In this document: piece after piece, positions 39,026 to 47,408 of the stretch
How positions within the stretch are numbered: the stretch's first letter is position 1
How the letters are laid out: the number at the start of each line of letters is the position of its first letter
NCBI RefSeq assembly: GCF_000018065.1
Contig: NC_009840.1
Span: 930,001-994,000 of the forward strand
Source: Prochlorococcus marinus str. MIT 9215
Lineage (GTDB): Bacteria; Cyanobacteriota; Cyanobacteriia; PCC-6307; Cyanobiaceae
DNA: 64,000 nucleotides
Direction: 5' to 3'
Notes under the pieces: model-generated
Seen by the model: the letters and a program-made list of their open reading frames with translations, nothing else
Told to the model about the DNA's origin: nothing
Databases searched by the model: none
Translations under genes and position numbers: made by a program

Positions 39026-39418
39026 CTAATTATTCTCAAAAGTTGGTAGATAGAGTTCCCTATTTGAAGCAATTAAACCCTCTTCTTTAAAAAAAATCTC
39101 TAAGTCCTTTAAATCATTTATATCTACAAATTCACCACAATTATCTAATATATTATTGTGGGTGAAGTTCCATAAATTATCCAAATATTCATCATCGTCT
39201 GGAAATGCTACGAATTTTAAATATGTATTGTTCAAAGCATATTCACTAGCAAAATCAGAATCTAATCCTTCCCTCTTAGCATCACAAAAAACTTTAGCAA
39301 ATCTTTTGCCTACAGAAGATTGAGCACTCGATAAATCTAAATTACCTTGGATAGCTTTTACATTTATTGGTGCAATAAAGATAATTATTGGAAGAAAAAT
39401 AGATACTAATATAAACAA
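39026..39418 (-). CDS. Secreted small protein, paralogue of the one at 20104
   Basis: 130 residues, signal peptide 1-22 (LVSIFLPIIIFIAPINVKA), then FAKVFCDAKREGLDSDFA and ILDNCGEFVDI with the same two-Cys spacing and helix order as 20104-20505. Function unknown; likely lumenal or periplasmic. Confidence 0.72.
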   Translation of the reverse strand: MFILVSIFLPIIIFIAPINVKAIQGNLDLSSAQSSVGKRFAKVFCDAKREGLDSDFASEYALNNTYLKFVAFPDDDEYLDNLWNFTHNNILDNCGEFVDINDLKDLEIFFKEEGLIASNRELYLPTFENN

Positions 39419-39578
39419 GAAAAATTTCCTTTTTTAATTTAAATTAAATATAAACTAGCAAAAAAAGTAATCAATTAGGCCTATTTAAGTAAAACCACTT
39501 ATTATAAAATTAAATAAATAAATAGAAAACATAAAATACTCTCTATACAGGAATTTATAATAAAGAAAGATAAAGTAA

Positions 39579-40616
39579 ATGCAAAATTATATGTCTTCAA
39601 ATATAGAACTTAAAGGAAGAGGAGTTAATAGGATAATTACGAGTAAGGTTATGCTATCGCCATTAGCAGGAGTTACAGATGACATTTTTAGGCGACTTGT
39701 ACGTAAATGGGCTCCAAACTCCTTACTTTTTACAGAAATGATTAATGCCACAAGTCTTAAAAAAGGATTTGGAACACAAAAAATCAATCAAATAGATTTA
39801 GAAGAAGGTCCAGTTGGAATACAAATTTTTGATTATAGACCACATGCTGTTTCTGAAGCCGCCAAACAAGCTGAGGACTCCGGAGCTTTCTTAATTGATA
39901 TAAACATGGGGTGTCCAGTAAAAAAAATTGCGAAGAAAGGTGGAGGCAGCGCCTTAATTAAAGACCGAAAACTTGCTATGGAATTAGTCAAAAATGTTGT
40001 AAAAGCTGTCAAAATACCAGTTACAGTAAAAACACGACTCGGATGGGATAGTAAAGAAGAAAATATAGAGGATTTCTTATTTAAGCTTCAAGATGCAGGA
40101 GCTACAATGATCACAATTCATGGGAGAACTAGAAAGCAGGGTTTTTCAGGCAAGTCAGATTGGGAAATGATCGGGAGACTTAAAAGTTTGTTAGAAATTC
40201 CAGTAATTGCTAACGGTGATATCAAAAATCCAGATGACGCTCTTAATTGTTTAAAAAAAACGAATGCTGATGGTGTAATGATTGGACGAGGGATTTTAGG
40301 ATCACCATGGAAAATAGGTGAAATAGATTATGCAATTAGTGAAAATAAAAATTTTAAGAAACCAAACACTGAAGAAAAACTATATTTAATTATTGAGCAT
40401 CTTGATGAATTAATAAAAGAAAAAGGTGATCATGGCTTGCTTCTTGCTAGGAAACATATCTCATGGACATGCAAAGACTTTAAAGGAGCATCAAATTTGA
40501 GAAATAAATTGGTTAGAGCTGTTGATAAAAATGAAGTTAAAAGTTTAATAAAAAAAATGATTAAAACTTTGAATAATGAAAAAAATACATTAGTGTTAAA
40601 CAAATCTATTCTTTAA
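39579..40616 (+). CDS. tRNA-dihydrouridine synthase
   Basis: 345 residues, DusA/B-type flavin enzyme reducing uridine in the tRNA D loop. MLSPLAGVTDDIFRRL (FMN barrel entry), DINMGCPVKKIAKKGGGSAL with the catalytic Cys, TVKTRLGW, TIHGRTRKQGFSGKSDW and IANGDIKNPDDAL follow the family order. Start ATG 39579 or 39591. It precedes the DUF2470 gene without a gap. Confidence 0.93.
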   Translation: MQNYMSSNIELKGRGVNRIITSKVMLSPLAGVTDDIFRRLVRKWAPNSLLFTEMINATSLKKGFGTQKINQIDLEEGPVGIQIFDYRPHAVSEAAKQAEDSGAFLIDINMGCPVKKIAKKGGGSALIKDRKLAMELVKNVVKAVKIPVTVKTRLGWDSKEENIEDFLFKLQDAGATMITIHGRTRKQGFSGKSDWEMIGRLKSLLEIPVIANGDIKNPDDALNCLKKTNADGVMIGRGILGSPWKIGEIDYAISENKNFKKPNTEEKLYLIIEHLDELIKEKGDHGLLLARKHISWTCKDFKGASNLRNKLVRAVDKNEVKSLIKKMIKTLNNEKNTLVLNKSIL

Positions 40617-40871
40617 ATGAAAATAATTAGTAAAGAAACAAGTAAAAGAGTTTGTGATCATATGAACAATGATCACATAGATTCAGTTCGCAAATATCTT
40701 ATTCATTATGGGAAGATATCAAGCTTTGAGAATGCTTATATGGAAGAAATTAGTAATAGTTATATAAAAATCAATTATGATGGCAAGTCAGCAATTATCA
40801 ACTTTAAAAATGAAATATCTGAAGAAGAAATTCATTCAACTTTAGTTTCAATGATTAAAGAGATTAAATAA
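40617..40871 (+). CDS. DUF2470 (HugZ-like) domain protein
   Basis: 84 residues, the stand-alone DUF2470 domain: MNNDHIDSVRKYLIHYG near the N terminus and a C-terminal helix after IKINYDGKSAIINF. The domain occurs at the end of haem-degrading HugZ-type proteins and alone in cyanobacteria; here it has no flavin-split-barrel partner. It directly abuts the Dus gene. Confidence 0.85.
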   Translation: MKIISKETSKRVCDHMNNDHIDSVRKYLIHYGKISSFENAYMEEISNSYIKINYDGKSAIINFKNEISEEEIHSTLVSMIKEIK

Positions 40872-40892
40872 TAAGGTAATTTACATAAAAAT

Positions 40893-41057
40893 CTAAATTT
40901 TATTTTCATAGTAAACAGTTATTTTCTTACATTCTTGAAATGAAAGCATGCTTAATCTAGATGTTGCTTTTATTTTGAGAATTGCACAAACAGCTAATAA
41001 ATCGGAGCTATCAACGTTAAGTGCTTCAGAAAGCTCTAGGACTCTAAGACCTTTCAT
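40893..41057 (-). CDS. Stand-alone IF2 N-terminal-like small domain
   Basis: 54 residues: MKGLRVLELSEALNVDSSDLL and ILKIKATSRLSMLSFQECKKI. The pattern is that of the small IF2_N helical domain (a helical bundle ending in a short beta element), normally at the front of translation initiation factor 2, but here as its own gene. Function unknown; possible RNA or ribosome interaction is inference. Confidence 0.55.
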   Translation of the reverse strand: MKGLRVLELSEALNVDSSDLLAVCAILKIKATSRLSMLSFQECKKITVYYENKI

Positions 41058-41099
41058 TAGTATGAAAAATTTTTTTCTACATTATCAAGAACCTTGAAA

Positions 41100-41336
41100 T
41101 CAATGGGCGGCATTTTTCCCTAAACCTGCAACGAATGGAAAAGTTTGTTCATCACCAAATATATCTTCTACAGAAGAATTAGAAATATTAGTTTTTTTAT
41201 TGTTAGGTTTAATTTCTTCAATTCTATTAGTATTATTATCCTTAATGTTATTTTCAATTTCTTTTGCTAATAAATTATTCGTATTAGAAAATATTGAAAA
41301 AACTAATACACATAAAAACAAAATAATTCTTTTCAT
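41100..41336 (-). CDS. Small secreted protein, unknown
   Basis: 78 residues with a signal peptide (IILFLCVLVFSIFSNTNNLLA) and a short Asn/Lys/Glu-rich mature part ending FPFVAGLGKNAAH. No cysteine, no family recognised. Confidence 0.55.
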   Translation of the reverse strand: MKRIILFLCVLVFSIFSNTNNLLAKEIENNIKDNNTNRIEEIKPNNKKTNISNSSVEDIFGDEQTFPFVAGLGKNAAH

Positions 41337-41438
41337 ATAAAGTATTTATCTAATACTATTGTCATATGCAAATAAACTTATTTAGAAAAACTAAATAATA
41401 TTAAAACAAATCTAAATAAATCAAAATAAAAAAAATAT

Positions 41439-41705
41439 TCATCTTCCTAACTTATTTCTATTTTTAAATCTTATTAAAAAATAAAGAACTAGTAACAAAA
41501 GAATTGCAAAGGAGTACTGATTAAGAAAAACATAAACTAAATACACGAGAAATGGGAATAAGCACGCCCTCTTGAAATTTAATTTCTGTTCTTTTGACAT
41601 ATTTTTCCAATTTAAATATTCTTCCCATTGAAAAATCTTCTTCATTTTTCTACTTCTATTTTTACTATTAAACATAAATTTATAAATATAGTTTTGATGA
41701 TTCAT
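41439..41705 (-). CDS. Small membrane protein, unknown
   Basis: 88 residues from ATG 41705; starting at ATG 41645 (MKKIFQWEEYLNWKN) gives 68 residues. A soluble front is followed by two helices (FPFLVYLVYVFLNQYSFA and ILLLLVLYFLI). No family recognised. Confidence 0.55.
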   Translation of the reverse strand: MNHQNYIYKFMFNSKNRSRKMKKIFQWEEYLNWKNMSKEQKLNFKRACLFPFLVYLVYVFLNQYSFAILLLLVLYFLIRFKNRNKLGR

Positions 41706-41781
41706 ATATTAATAAACAAAATTGATCTAGAATATCAAAATAAGTTTTTTTTATTGAATAAAAATATTTTTTAAAAAAAAG

Positions 41782-42201
41782 ATGAACTCAAAACCAGTTT
41801 GGAAAATAGAAAAAATAGTTTTACCTCAACATGCAGATCATGCAGGAGTAATGTGGCACGGTACATATTTTAATTGGCTTGAAGAAAGCCGAATAAATGC
41901 ACTTTTAGAGGTAGGTATAAGTTATTTTGAACTAACTAAAAAAGGCTTAGATTTACCTTTAATCAATGCATCAATAAGATATATATCCCCTTTATTTCTT
42001 GGTGAAAAAATCACAATAGAGAGCGAATTCAATATTAAGAAAAGTCCTAGAATTAATGTAATTTCAAAATTTATTAATAAGAAAAAAGAAATCTTAACTA
42101 TTGCTGAAGTTAATTTAGTTTTAATAAATAAACTAAATTTTTCTATAATAAGAAAAAGGCCAGATTTTCTATCGGAATCATTTATTAAATTAAACGGTTG
42201 A
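41782..42201 (+). CDS. Acyl-CoA thioesterase, hotdog fold
   Basis: 139 residues, 4HBT-like: ADHAGVMWHGTYFNWLEESR holds the catalytic Asp and the helix of the hotdog fold, then SPLFLGEKITIES. It resembles YbgC and the cyanobacterial DHNA-CoA thioesterase of phylloquinone synthesis; the latter would fit a photosynthetic cell but is inference. Confidence 0.85.
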   Translation: MNSKPVWKIEKIVLPQHADHAGVMWHGTYFNWLEESRINALLEVGISYFELTKKGLDLPLINASIRYISPLFLGEKITIESEFNIKKSPRINVISKFINKKKEILTIAEVNLVLINKLNFSIIRKRPDFLSESFIKLNG

Positions 42202-42243
42202 AATTATTGTCGCTTAATTGAAAGATTTATTGAATTATTAATT

Positions 42244-42441
42244 ATGAATATATTTCAAGTTATTGACTCTTACCAATATGAAATGGAGTCAAGATATCAA
42301 GAAAAATCAATGCTTACAAATCTTTTTACAGAGCACAAATTCATTGGATGGTTAGGATTGTTTATAGTATTTTTTTCTATCTTCTCGATTTTTGTTTTTC
42401 AATTTCTTGAGTGGGAAAGTAATGACAATAATAAAAGTTAA
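42244..42441 (+). CDS. Small membrane protein, unknown
   Basis: 65 residues with one helix at about 35-54 (GWLGLFIVFFSIFSIFVFQF), a charged N-terminal half and a short tail. Same strand as the thioesterase upstream and 42482 downstream; no family recognised. Confidence 0.55.
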   Translation: MNIFQVIDSYQYEMESRYQEKSMLTNLFTEHKFIGWLGLFIVFFSIFSIFVFQFLEWESNDNNKS

Positions 42442-42481
42442 GAAGATTTAATGCTTATAATTCAGCTAAATGACTTAAAAA

Positions 42482-42733
42482 ATGGCTATCTTCTTAAAAA
42501 TAACTAACCCTACAGAGGTTGTAAAAAAAAAGACCTCAAAGTGGCTTACAGATATTACACCTGAAAGGATTGATAGGAAGCTGGTTGAGGATGAGGTTAT
42601 AAAAGGCATTATCGAGCAATTAACATTAGAAGGCATAAAAGGGGAAATATCAGCAATTAATGGGTTTGAAGTAAATGAATCTTCAGTGATAACAAAAAAT
42701 AATTTTGTTATTAGAAAAACTAAAACTTTTTAG
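42482..42733 (+). CDS. Small soluble protein, unknown
   Basis: 83 residues: ITNPTEVVKKKTSKWLTDI, EDEVIKGIIEQLTLEGIK and a C-terminal beta region. It lies 21 bp before the Mrr-type nuclease and could belong to the same unit. No family recognised. Confidence 0.55.
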   Translation: MAIFLKITNPTEVVKKKTSKWLTDITPERIDRKLVEDEVIKGIIEQLTLEGIKGEISAINGFEVNESSVITKNNFVIRKTKTF

Positions 42734-42754
42734 TTCGAAAATAAAAAATCTTTA

Positions 42755-43621
42755 ATGAAAAATTTTATTTTAATTATTTTTATCATTCTTTTAATATTTA
42801 TAATTGTAAGAAATTATCAAATTAAAAAGAAAAGGTTCAAATTAAATAATGCCTTAAATGCCAATTTTTTTATTCAAACAATTAATAATTTAATAGAAGA
42901 AAACAAATACAATTTGTTAGAGGAAAGGATTAGATTAATACAAATAGATGCTTACGGTAACGAGGATTATAAAAAATGGATTGGCAATCCACCTCTTGAT
43001 GAAAAATCTATAGAGAAAAATATATTAAATGGATCTAAGCGATTTAAAGAGGGAATACCATACTTTTGGGAAAAAGTAATTTTAAAAAAATTTGGAAGTA
43101 TGGCATTATTTTTCGAAAAGTGGAGATCTTATTGTGATATGAATCCTAATATTGATGATGAGATTATTGGATCTATTAGAAAGCTCGAAACTGAAGATTG
43201 GTTTGTATTTGTAGCAAGTCAAATAGAGAAATCATGCTTAAACCTAATAGAAAAAAACTACTCAAATAAAAACAAGGAAAACTACAAAAAAGGTATTAGA
43301 TTTGAGAATTATTGTATGGCAATTCTCAAACAAAATGGCTGGGAAGTGAAAGAAACCCCTAATACAGGAGATCAAGGGGTTGACTTAATTGCTTCAATAA
43401 ATGATTTGAGAATATGTATTCAATGCAAAGATCATAAAAAAGCTATTGGGAATAAAGCAGTTCAGGAAATTTCAGCTGGTAAATTATTTTGGAAAGGTAC
43501 ACACGCAGTAATAGTGTCAAAGACTGGCTTTACAAAGTCTGCCCATCAACTAGCAAAATCAAATAAAGTAAAACTAATCAATGAATATCAATTAAAAGAT
43601 TTAGATAATTTTATTGTTTAA
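42755..43621 (+). CDS. Membrane-anchored Mrr-type PD-(D/E)xK nuclease
   Basis: 288 residues. An N-terminal transmembrane helix (FILIIFIILLIFIIV, 3-17), a ~150-residue helical middle, then the Mrr_cat domain: GIRFENYCMAILKQNGW, catalytic Asp 210 in GDQGVDLIAS, and Q223-x-K225 in IQCKDHKK (the QxK variant of the family). ISAGKLFWKGTHAVIVSKTG completes it. There is no methylase next to it. Such anchored Mrr proteins may attack modified or incoming DNA; the target is inference. Confidence 0.82.
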   Translation: MKNFILIIFIILLIFIIVRNYQIKKKRFKLNNALNANFFIQTINNLIEENKYNLLEERIRLIQIDAYGNEDYKKWIGNPPLDEKSIEKNILNGSKRFKEGIPYFWEKVILKKFGSMALFFEKWRSYCDMNPNIDDEIIGSIRKLETEDWFVFVASQIEKSCLNLIEKNYSNKNKENYKKGIRFENYCMAILKQNGWEVKETPNTGDQGVDLIASINDLRICIQCKDHKKAIGNKAVQEISAGKLFWKGTHAVIVSKTGFTKSAHQLAKSNKVKLINEYQLKDLDNFIV

Positions 43622-43626
43622 ATAGT

Positions 43627-44031
43627 TTATATCAATTGTGTTAAGCCATCTTTATACAGCAAAAGTGTTGTAAAAATTCCAGAGGCCCACAATAAACCTC
43701 TAGCTGTTGGAATATTAAATACATAAGCACCAATATATAAAAAACGAAAAACAGGATGACTCCATGCTGCAATAATTGCAATGTTTGAGTCAGTTAAAGT
43801 AATCAAACAAAGAAGACAAGCGGGAGCATGTAGAGAAATACTTTCCCAACAATTTTGATGACACCAAACTGCTCTTTTACCATAAGAAGGTAATTCATCG
43901 AATAAAGCTCTTGGAGCAGACATATTTTCAACAGAATATCCTGCTTTAACTCTCCCTATAGTTAATGGAATGATAGACAATAAAACAACAAAAACTGATA
44001 GACAAAGACTCCAGGCAAAAGCTACTTGCAT
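43627..44031 (-). CDS. MAPEG family membrane protein
   Basis: 134 residues, four hydrophobic helices and the MAPEG core RALFDELPSYGKRAVWCHQN with the conserved E/N-rich helix WESISLHAPACLLC. The family covers glutathione transferases of the membrane and eicosanoid enzymes; in cyanobacteria the substrate is unknown. Convergent with the nuclease (5 bp). Confidence 0.85.
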   Translation of the reverse strand: MQVAFAWSLCLSVFVVLLSIIPLTIGRVKAGYSVENMSAPRALFDELPSYGKRAVWCHQNCWESISLHAPACLLCLITLTDSNIAIIAAWSHPVFRFLYIGAYVFNIPTARGLLWASGIFTTLLLYKDGLTQLI

Positions 44032-44149
44032 ATGATTTAAATAATATTATTAGCTTAATAATTGCTGATTAATATCGTGATAAATGAAAAATCATTACTA
44101 TAAATAAAACTTCGCAAAAATTACTGTAGTTTATATTAAAAAATCATTT

Positions 44150-44275
44150 ATGAATATTTCAAAGATAGTTTTAATTTTTGGCATAAGTTTACTAATTTAT
44201 TTTGCTTTTCTCTTTTTAGGATTTTTTCTTAAGAATAAAAATCTAAAGGCACAGAATCTTAAAAAAGAAGAATAG
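44150..44275 (+). CDS. Small single-helix membrane protein, unknown
   Basis: 41 residues: a helix (KIVLIFGISLLIYFAFLFLG, about 5-24) then a basic tail. ATG start and typical shape of short thylakoid or plasma-membrane subunits. No family recognised. Confidence 0.5.
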   Translation: MNISKIVLIFGISLLIYFAFLFLGFFLKNKNLKAQNLKKEE

Positions 44276-44338
44276 AACATTAATCTCACGAAAATTTACT
44301 AATTTCTAGAAATTTTTATATCTTTTTGGATATATTTA

Positions 44339-44410
44339 ATGGAAATAAAATTTGATCCTAATAATAATAAGGGATATTTGAAATTCAATAAAACATTTGC
44401 TGATAAATGA
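44339..44410 (+). CDS. Possible 23-residue upstream ORF
   Basis: ATG-TGA frame whose stop overlaps the next ATG (ATGA), so it could couple translation to 44407-44700. It is short and has no recognised product. Confidence 0.3.
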   Translation: MEIKFDPNNNKGYLKFNKTFADK

Positions 44411-44700
44411 AAAAATTTTATAAATTTCTTAAAAGTTTTCTATTTATATCATTTTGGCTTATTTTATCCTCGTTTTTAACCAAATATTGGAATACCTTTC
44501 ATTGGGAATATATTTACTTAAACTTAATAAATATATTTGATAAAGAATTTTGGTTAGTTGTAGAAAAAATTCTTTTAGGATTTGATATTTGCTACTGGTT
44601 AGAAGAAGCGCTAAAATTCTTAAGTTATGAAATACCTAAAGAATCTTTTAAATATTTTCCAATTTATTTCGTTTTAAAGTCTATTTGGATAAAAAATTAA
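44407..44700 (+). CDS. Membrane-associated protein, unknown
   Basis: 97 residues, aromatic-rich with a first helix FLFISFWLILSSFLTKYW and further amphipathic segments rich in Trp, Tyr and Phe. No family recognised. Confidence 0.5.
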   Translation: MKKFYKFLKSFLFISFWLILSSFLTKYWNTFHWEYIYLNLINIFDKEFWLVVEKILLGFDICYWLEEALKFLSYEIPKESFKYFPIYFVLKSIWIKN

Positions 44701-44754
44701 TTTATATTTTTAAAAGATTTTAATAAATTCCTTAAAAGTCGCGAATAAAGTAGG

Positions 44755-44946
44755 TCAATTTATTTTTCTTAAAACAAATAAATTGCCTTTATCACCTCTG
44801 CATATTCTAAACCTATTACTTAGATAAGTTATCTTTAACCACCCTAGTTGTTCATAATTTATTTCTTTCATAGCCTTTATATTTTTTATTGCAAAATTAG
44901 GACCTATAACACCTGCATGTGTAAATTTGACCTCAATTTTTTTCAT
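44755..44946 (-). CDS. Small conserved protein, unknown
   Basis: 63 residues, compact alpha-beta: FTHAGVIGPNFAIKNIKAM and FRICRGDKGNLFVLRKI. Soluble. No family recognised. Confidence 0.55.
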   Translation of the reverse strand: MKKIEVKFTHAGVIGPNFAIKNIKAMKEINYEQLGWLKITYLSNRFRICRGDKGNLFVLRKIN

Positions 44947-45323
44947 TTAGGTAATAAAGTCTTATCACAATTCCAATACCAATAATTGGTTTGATTCCTC
45001 TCGGTTTAAGTAAATTAAGAACATTTAAACTAAAGGGATCAAGAATTTGAAGGTTATTAATAAAAGGAGAATATTTTTAAAAAGGACTATTAGAACTATT
45101 CCATCTGAGCTACCAGAAATCCTATAAATTTTTTCTATCTTTGCTGTAGAAAAAATTATGATCAATTTCAAATTGTTCGGCTATAACCTTTATCCTTAGT
45201 GAATTCGGAGATTTTAAAAGTAACTTCATAAATCATCATCGGACTTCATTTAATAACCCCGAAGATAATGATAAGGATAAATACTTATCGCTATATGCTA
45301 TATTCTACCAAGAATATGTTGGT
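44947..45323. other. 377-bp gap, no confident gene
   Basis: Contains only very short frames, such as a 26-codon TTG frame at about 45046 and a 13-codon ATG frame at about 45161. No terminator, repeat or RNA-like hairpin stands out. A TATATGCTATATT stretch at about 45291-45303 may be the promoter of the next gene. Confidence 0.4.
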
Positions 45324-45611
45324 TTGATGACAAAGAGCTATTGGCTAAAGAAAATTTCAATTCCAAATGCTGATCTATTCTTGGAATATATAAGGACAGT
45401 ACTGCCTTGGATTAAATCTGTGGGAGGCGTGATTGTAAAAAGAGATTTAATACAAGAATCAACATCAAATGAATGGGATGGAGGGCAGCTTGGATTAGTA
45501 ATAGAATTCGAATCAAAATTTGCTGCTAAAAAAGCATTTTATTCTGAAGTATTTCAAGAATATCTTCAGTCCAGAGATTTAATGGAACTAGTTACTATAA
45601 GTACTCTTTAA
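45324..45611 (+). CDS. DUF1330-like small protein
   Basis: 95 residues: SYWLKKISIPNADLFLEYIRTVLPW, GGVIVKRDLI, LGLVIEFESKFAAKKAFYSEVFQEYLQ. The dimeric alpha-beta barrel (EthD/DUF1330) pattern is clear. Role unknown. Confidence 0.75.
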   Translation: MMTKSYWLKKISIPNADLFLEYIRTVLPWIKSVGGVIVKRDLIQESTSNEWDGGQLGLVIEFESKFAAKKAFYSEVFQEYLQSRDLMELVTISTL

Positions 45612-45746
45612 AAAATCAATCAATAGAGATCTCACGCAAACAACTTATAAGTATTTATTACTAATTAATTATTTATGTCATATTTATAACTTAAATAGCA
45701 ATACTCATTTTGCAAAATTTAAATATAAAAGTAATCCTTTAATCAG

Positions 45747-45926
45747 ATGAACTATTCAACAGAAGAAGATGATTATTTGATGACAACTCCATATACAAAG
45801 AAAATTCAACAAAAGTTTGAAAAGGTTAAATCTTTTTTAGAGCAAAATGGGTTTAATCCATCATCAGAGAGCTTAATGCAAGATATAGTTAGTTCGGAAG
45901 AATATATTGCTAAAAATGGTCTATAA
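45747..45926 (+). CDS. Small soluble protein, unknown
   Basis: 59 residues, acidic N terminus (MNYSTEEDDYLMTTPYTKK) then a helix KVKSFLEQNGFNPSSESL. ATG start; no family recognised. Confidence 0.5.
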   Translation: MNYSTEEDDYLMTTPYTKKIQQKFEKVKSFLEQNGFNPSSESLMQDIVSSEEYIAKNGL

Positions 45927-45931
45927 AAAAA

Positions 45932-46111
45932 TTAGAATATATTCAGAGTCCTTAAATAATAAAAACCGCCTATTAGGAAAGGTAACAATATTCCAATAAA
46001 TAAGAATATGGATTTCTTAGATTCCCCTTCTGATATGGGATTAATTTCTGGCTCAATTGCAAAACCATTCTGTCTACCACCGCTTTCGGTTGTATAACCA
46101 TTTTTATTCAT
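45932..46111 (-). CDS. Small membrane protein with Hlip-like N terminus
   Basis: 59 residues. The start MNKNGYTTESGGRQNGFAIEP recalls the leader of some cyanobacterial high-light-inducible and photosystem assembly proteins, but there is no chlorophyll-binding ExxNxR motif, only a plain C-terminal helix (FLFIGILLPFLIGGFYYL). I call it a membrane protein and treat the photosynthetic link as inference. Confidence 0.6.
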   Translation of the reverse strand: MNKNGYTTESGGRQNGFAIEPEINPISEGESKKSIFLFIGILLPFLIGGFYYLRTLNIF

Positions 46112-46191
46112 AAGAAAAATAAGCTATGCAGATTATCTCACGAAAAAATTTATTTAAAAAAAAGTTTTTACATTTAGAATTAAACTAATTT

Positions 46192-46332
46192 CTAGATATA
46201 ATTATTGATTTCAATCTGAGATTTCAATTTGGCAGCTTTTTTTAACAGACCTACAACTTCTTTACGGCCAGTAGCAAACTCAGCCTTGTTTAGTAACTCA
46301 CTATATTTTTTTGTGATTTCTCTATGATTCAT
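46192..46332 (-). CDS. Small helical protein, unknown
   Basis: 46 residues, basic and alpha-helical: KYSELLNKAEFATGRKEVVG and LLKKAAKLKSQIE. ATG start, compact. No family recognised. Confidence 0.55.
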   Translation of the reverse strand: MNHREITKKYSELLNKAEFATGRKEVVGLLKKAAKLKSQIEINNYI

Positions 46333-46418
46333 TTTTAATATTTACTTCAGTAAATTATAAAAATACTAAAAATATTTTTTGTATAAAAGATATCAAAATA
46401 GAAATTTAATATAATTAC

Positions 46419-46721
46419 CTATTTAAACCAACCTTTTTTCTTTGGCTTAATCTCTTCTTTAATAACTTCTCTTTTTTTTCCAAATAATCCCTTTTTTTGA
46501 ACTTGTAAACTCTCCTCAATAGGTTTAGATTTTCTATTAAATAAGCCTTTTTTAGGTTCTTTTTTAATTAATTCTTTTGTGTTAGAAATCTTTGTTTTTT
46601 TAGGATTTAATTTGGAATTTTTGGATTTATCATCTGCTAATAAAGTTTGATAAACAAAATATCCAAAAACAGCAAAAAAGCCTAAAGCCTGTACTAAAGC
46701 AGTTCCAATATTATCAAACAT
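46419..46721 (-). CDS. Membrane protein with repeated KKGLF motif
   Basis: 100 residues: an N-terminal helix (ALVQALGFFAVFGYFVYQTLL, about 8-28) and a long basic tail with three near-repeats, EPKKGLFNRKSKP, VQKKGLFGKKRE and PKKKGWFK. Its start adjoins the stop of the secreted protein upstream. No family recognised. Confidence 0.6.
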   Translation of the reverse strand: MFDNIGTALVQALGFFAVFGYFVYQTLLADDKSKNSKLNPKKTKISNTKELIKKEPKKGLFNRKSKPIEESLQVQKKGLFGKKREVIKEEIKPKKKGWFK

Positions 46722-46907
46722 TTAGGCCTCAACTTTGTATAGTAATTCTTTTTCTTTCGCATCTATACACTTTTTATCATCAGACAAGCATTCAATTTCT
46801 GCTTTCTTCTCAGAATGATAACTGCAGCCACCTGCATTAGCATTAGATATTGAAAATAAAGTTAGTACACCTAAAATCAAGGCAAATGAGCTGCTTAGAG
46901 GTTTCAT
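46722..46907 (-). CDS. Small secreted cysteine protein
   Basis: 61 residues from ATG 46907 (a longer frame to 46943 exists). Signal peptide FALILGVLTLFSISNANA, then GGCSYHSEKKAEIECLSDDKKC with three cysteines in the mature part. It forms a unit with 46419. Compare 60550-60771, which has the similar GGCKEHCGQK. Confidence 0.6.
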   Translation of the reverse strand: MKPLSSSFALILGVLTLFSISNANAGGCSYHSEKKAEIECLSDDKKCIDAKEKELLYKVEA

Positions 46908-46992
46908 GAGTTTTATTTTTATTATGGAAAAATAATTTCGCAATTGCGAAGCTAATCTTTCTTCTACAAAAATATCCCCTTTTTATACATAT

Positions 46993-47172
46993 CTATTTGT
47001 AGTAATTAACTAAGTCGATAATTAATATTGATAGTAAGGAAAAACCCAAAATAAAAGGTAAATAAGGATATTTATTTAAAATTTTGTTTAGTTTATTTTT
47101 CGATGTTTGTTTTTCTTTTTTCTTTTCTCTAGGTGGTAAACCTAACTCTTCCCTTCTCTTAGCTTCTCCCAT
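46993..47172 (-). CDS. DUF2839 family protein
   Basis: 59 residues from ATG 47172, which gives the family N terminus MGEAKRREELGLPPREKK; an upstream ATG at 47205 is less likely. One C-terminal helix PFILGFSLLSILIIDLV. A conserved cyanobacterial thylakoid-type small protein of unknown function. Confidence 0.82.
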   Translation of the reverse strand: MGEAKRREELGLPPREKKKEKQTSKNKLNKILNKYPYLPFILGFSLLSILIIDLVNYYK

Positions 47173-47296
47173 AATTTTTTTTCTATTTAAGACTATTTTA
47201 TACATTTAGCAAAAGTAATGTATTGTTCTAGATTTAAATTATTAACGGTTAATTTATTTTAAATTTCGGATATATTTAAAATATATAAAAAATTAC

Positions 47297-47404
47297 ATGA
47301 TAGAAGTAGTTTGGTCAGTAAATATAATGATTGCAATTCTGATTATGGGTGTTGCCTGGATTCTTTATTACATATTCAGTTATGATCAAAAATTTAGTCC
47401 CTAG
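47297..47404 (+). CDS. Very small single-helix protein, unknown
   Basis: 35 residues: NIMIAILIMGVAWILYYIF, with polar ends. ATG start, 4 bp before the Nif11-like gene. Similar in size to small photosystem subunits; no family recognised. Confidence 0.5.
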   Translation: MIEVVWSVNIMIAILIMGVAWILYYIFSYDQKFSP

Positions 47405-47408
47405 ATAA

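Noticed and set aside
44947..45323. Short frames in the 377-bp gap
   Set aside because: None exceeds about 26 codons and none has a ribosome-binding site or a motif.
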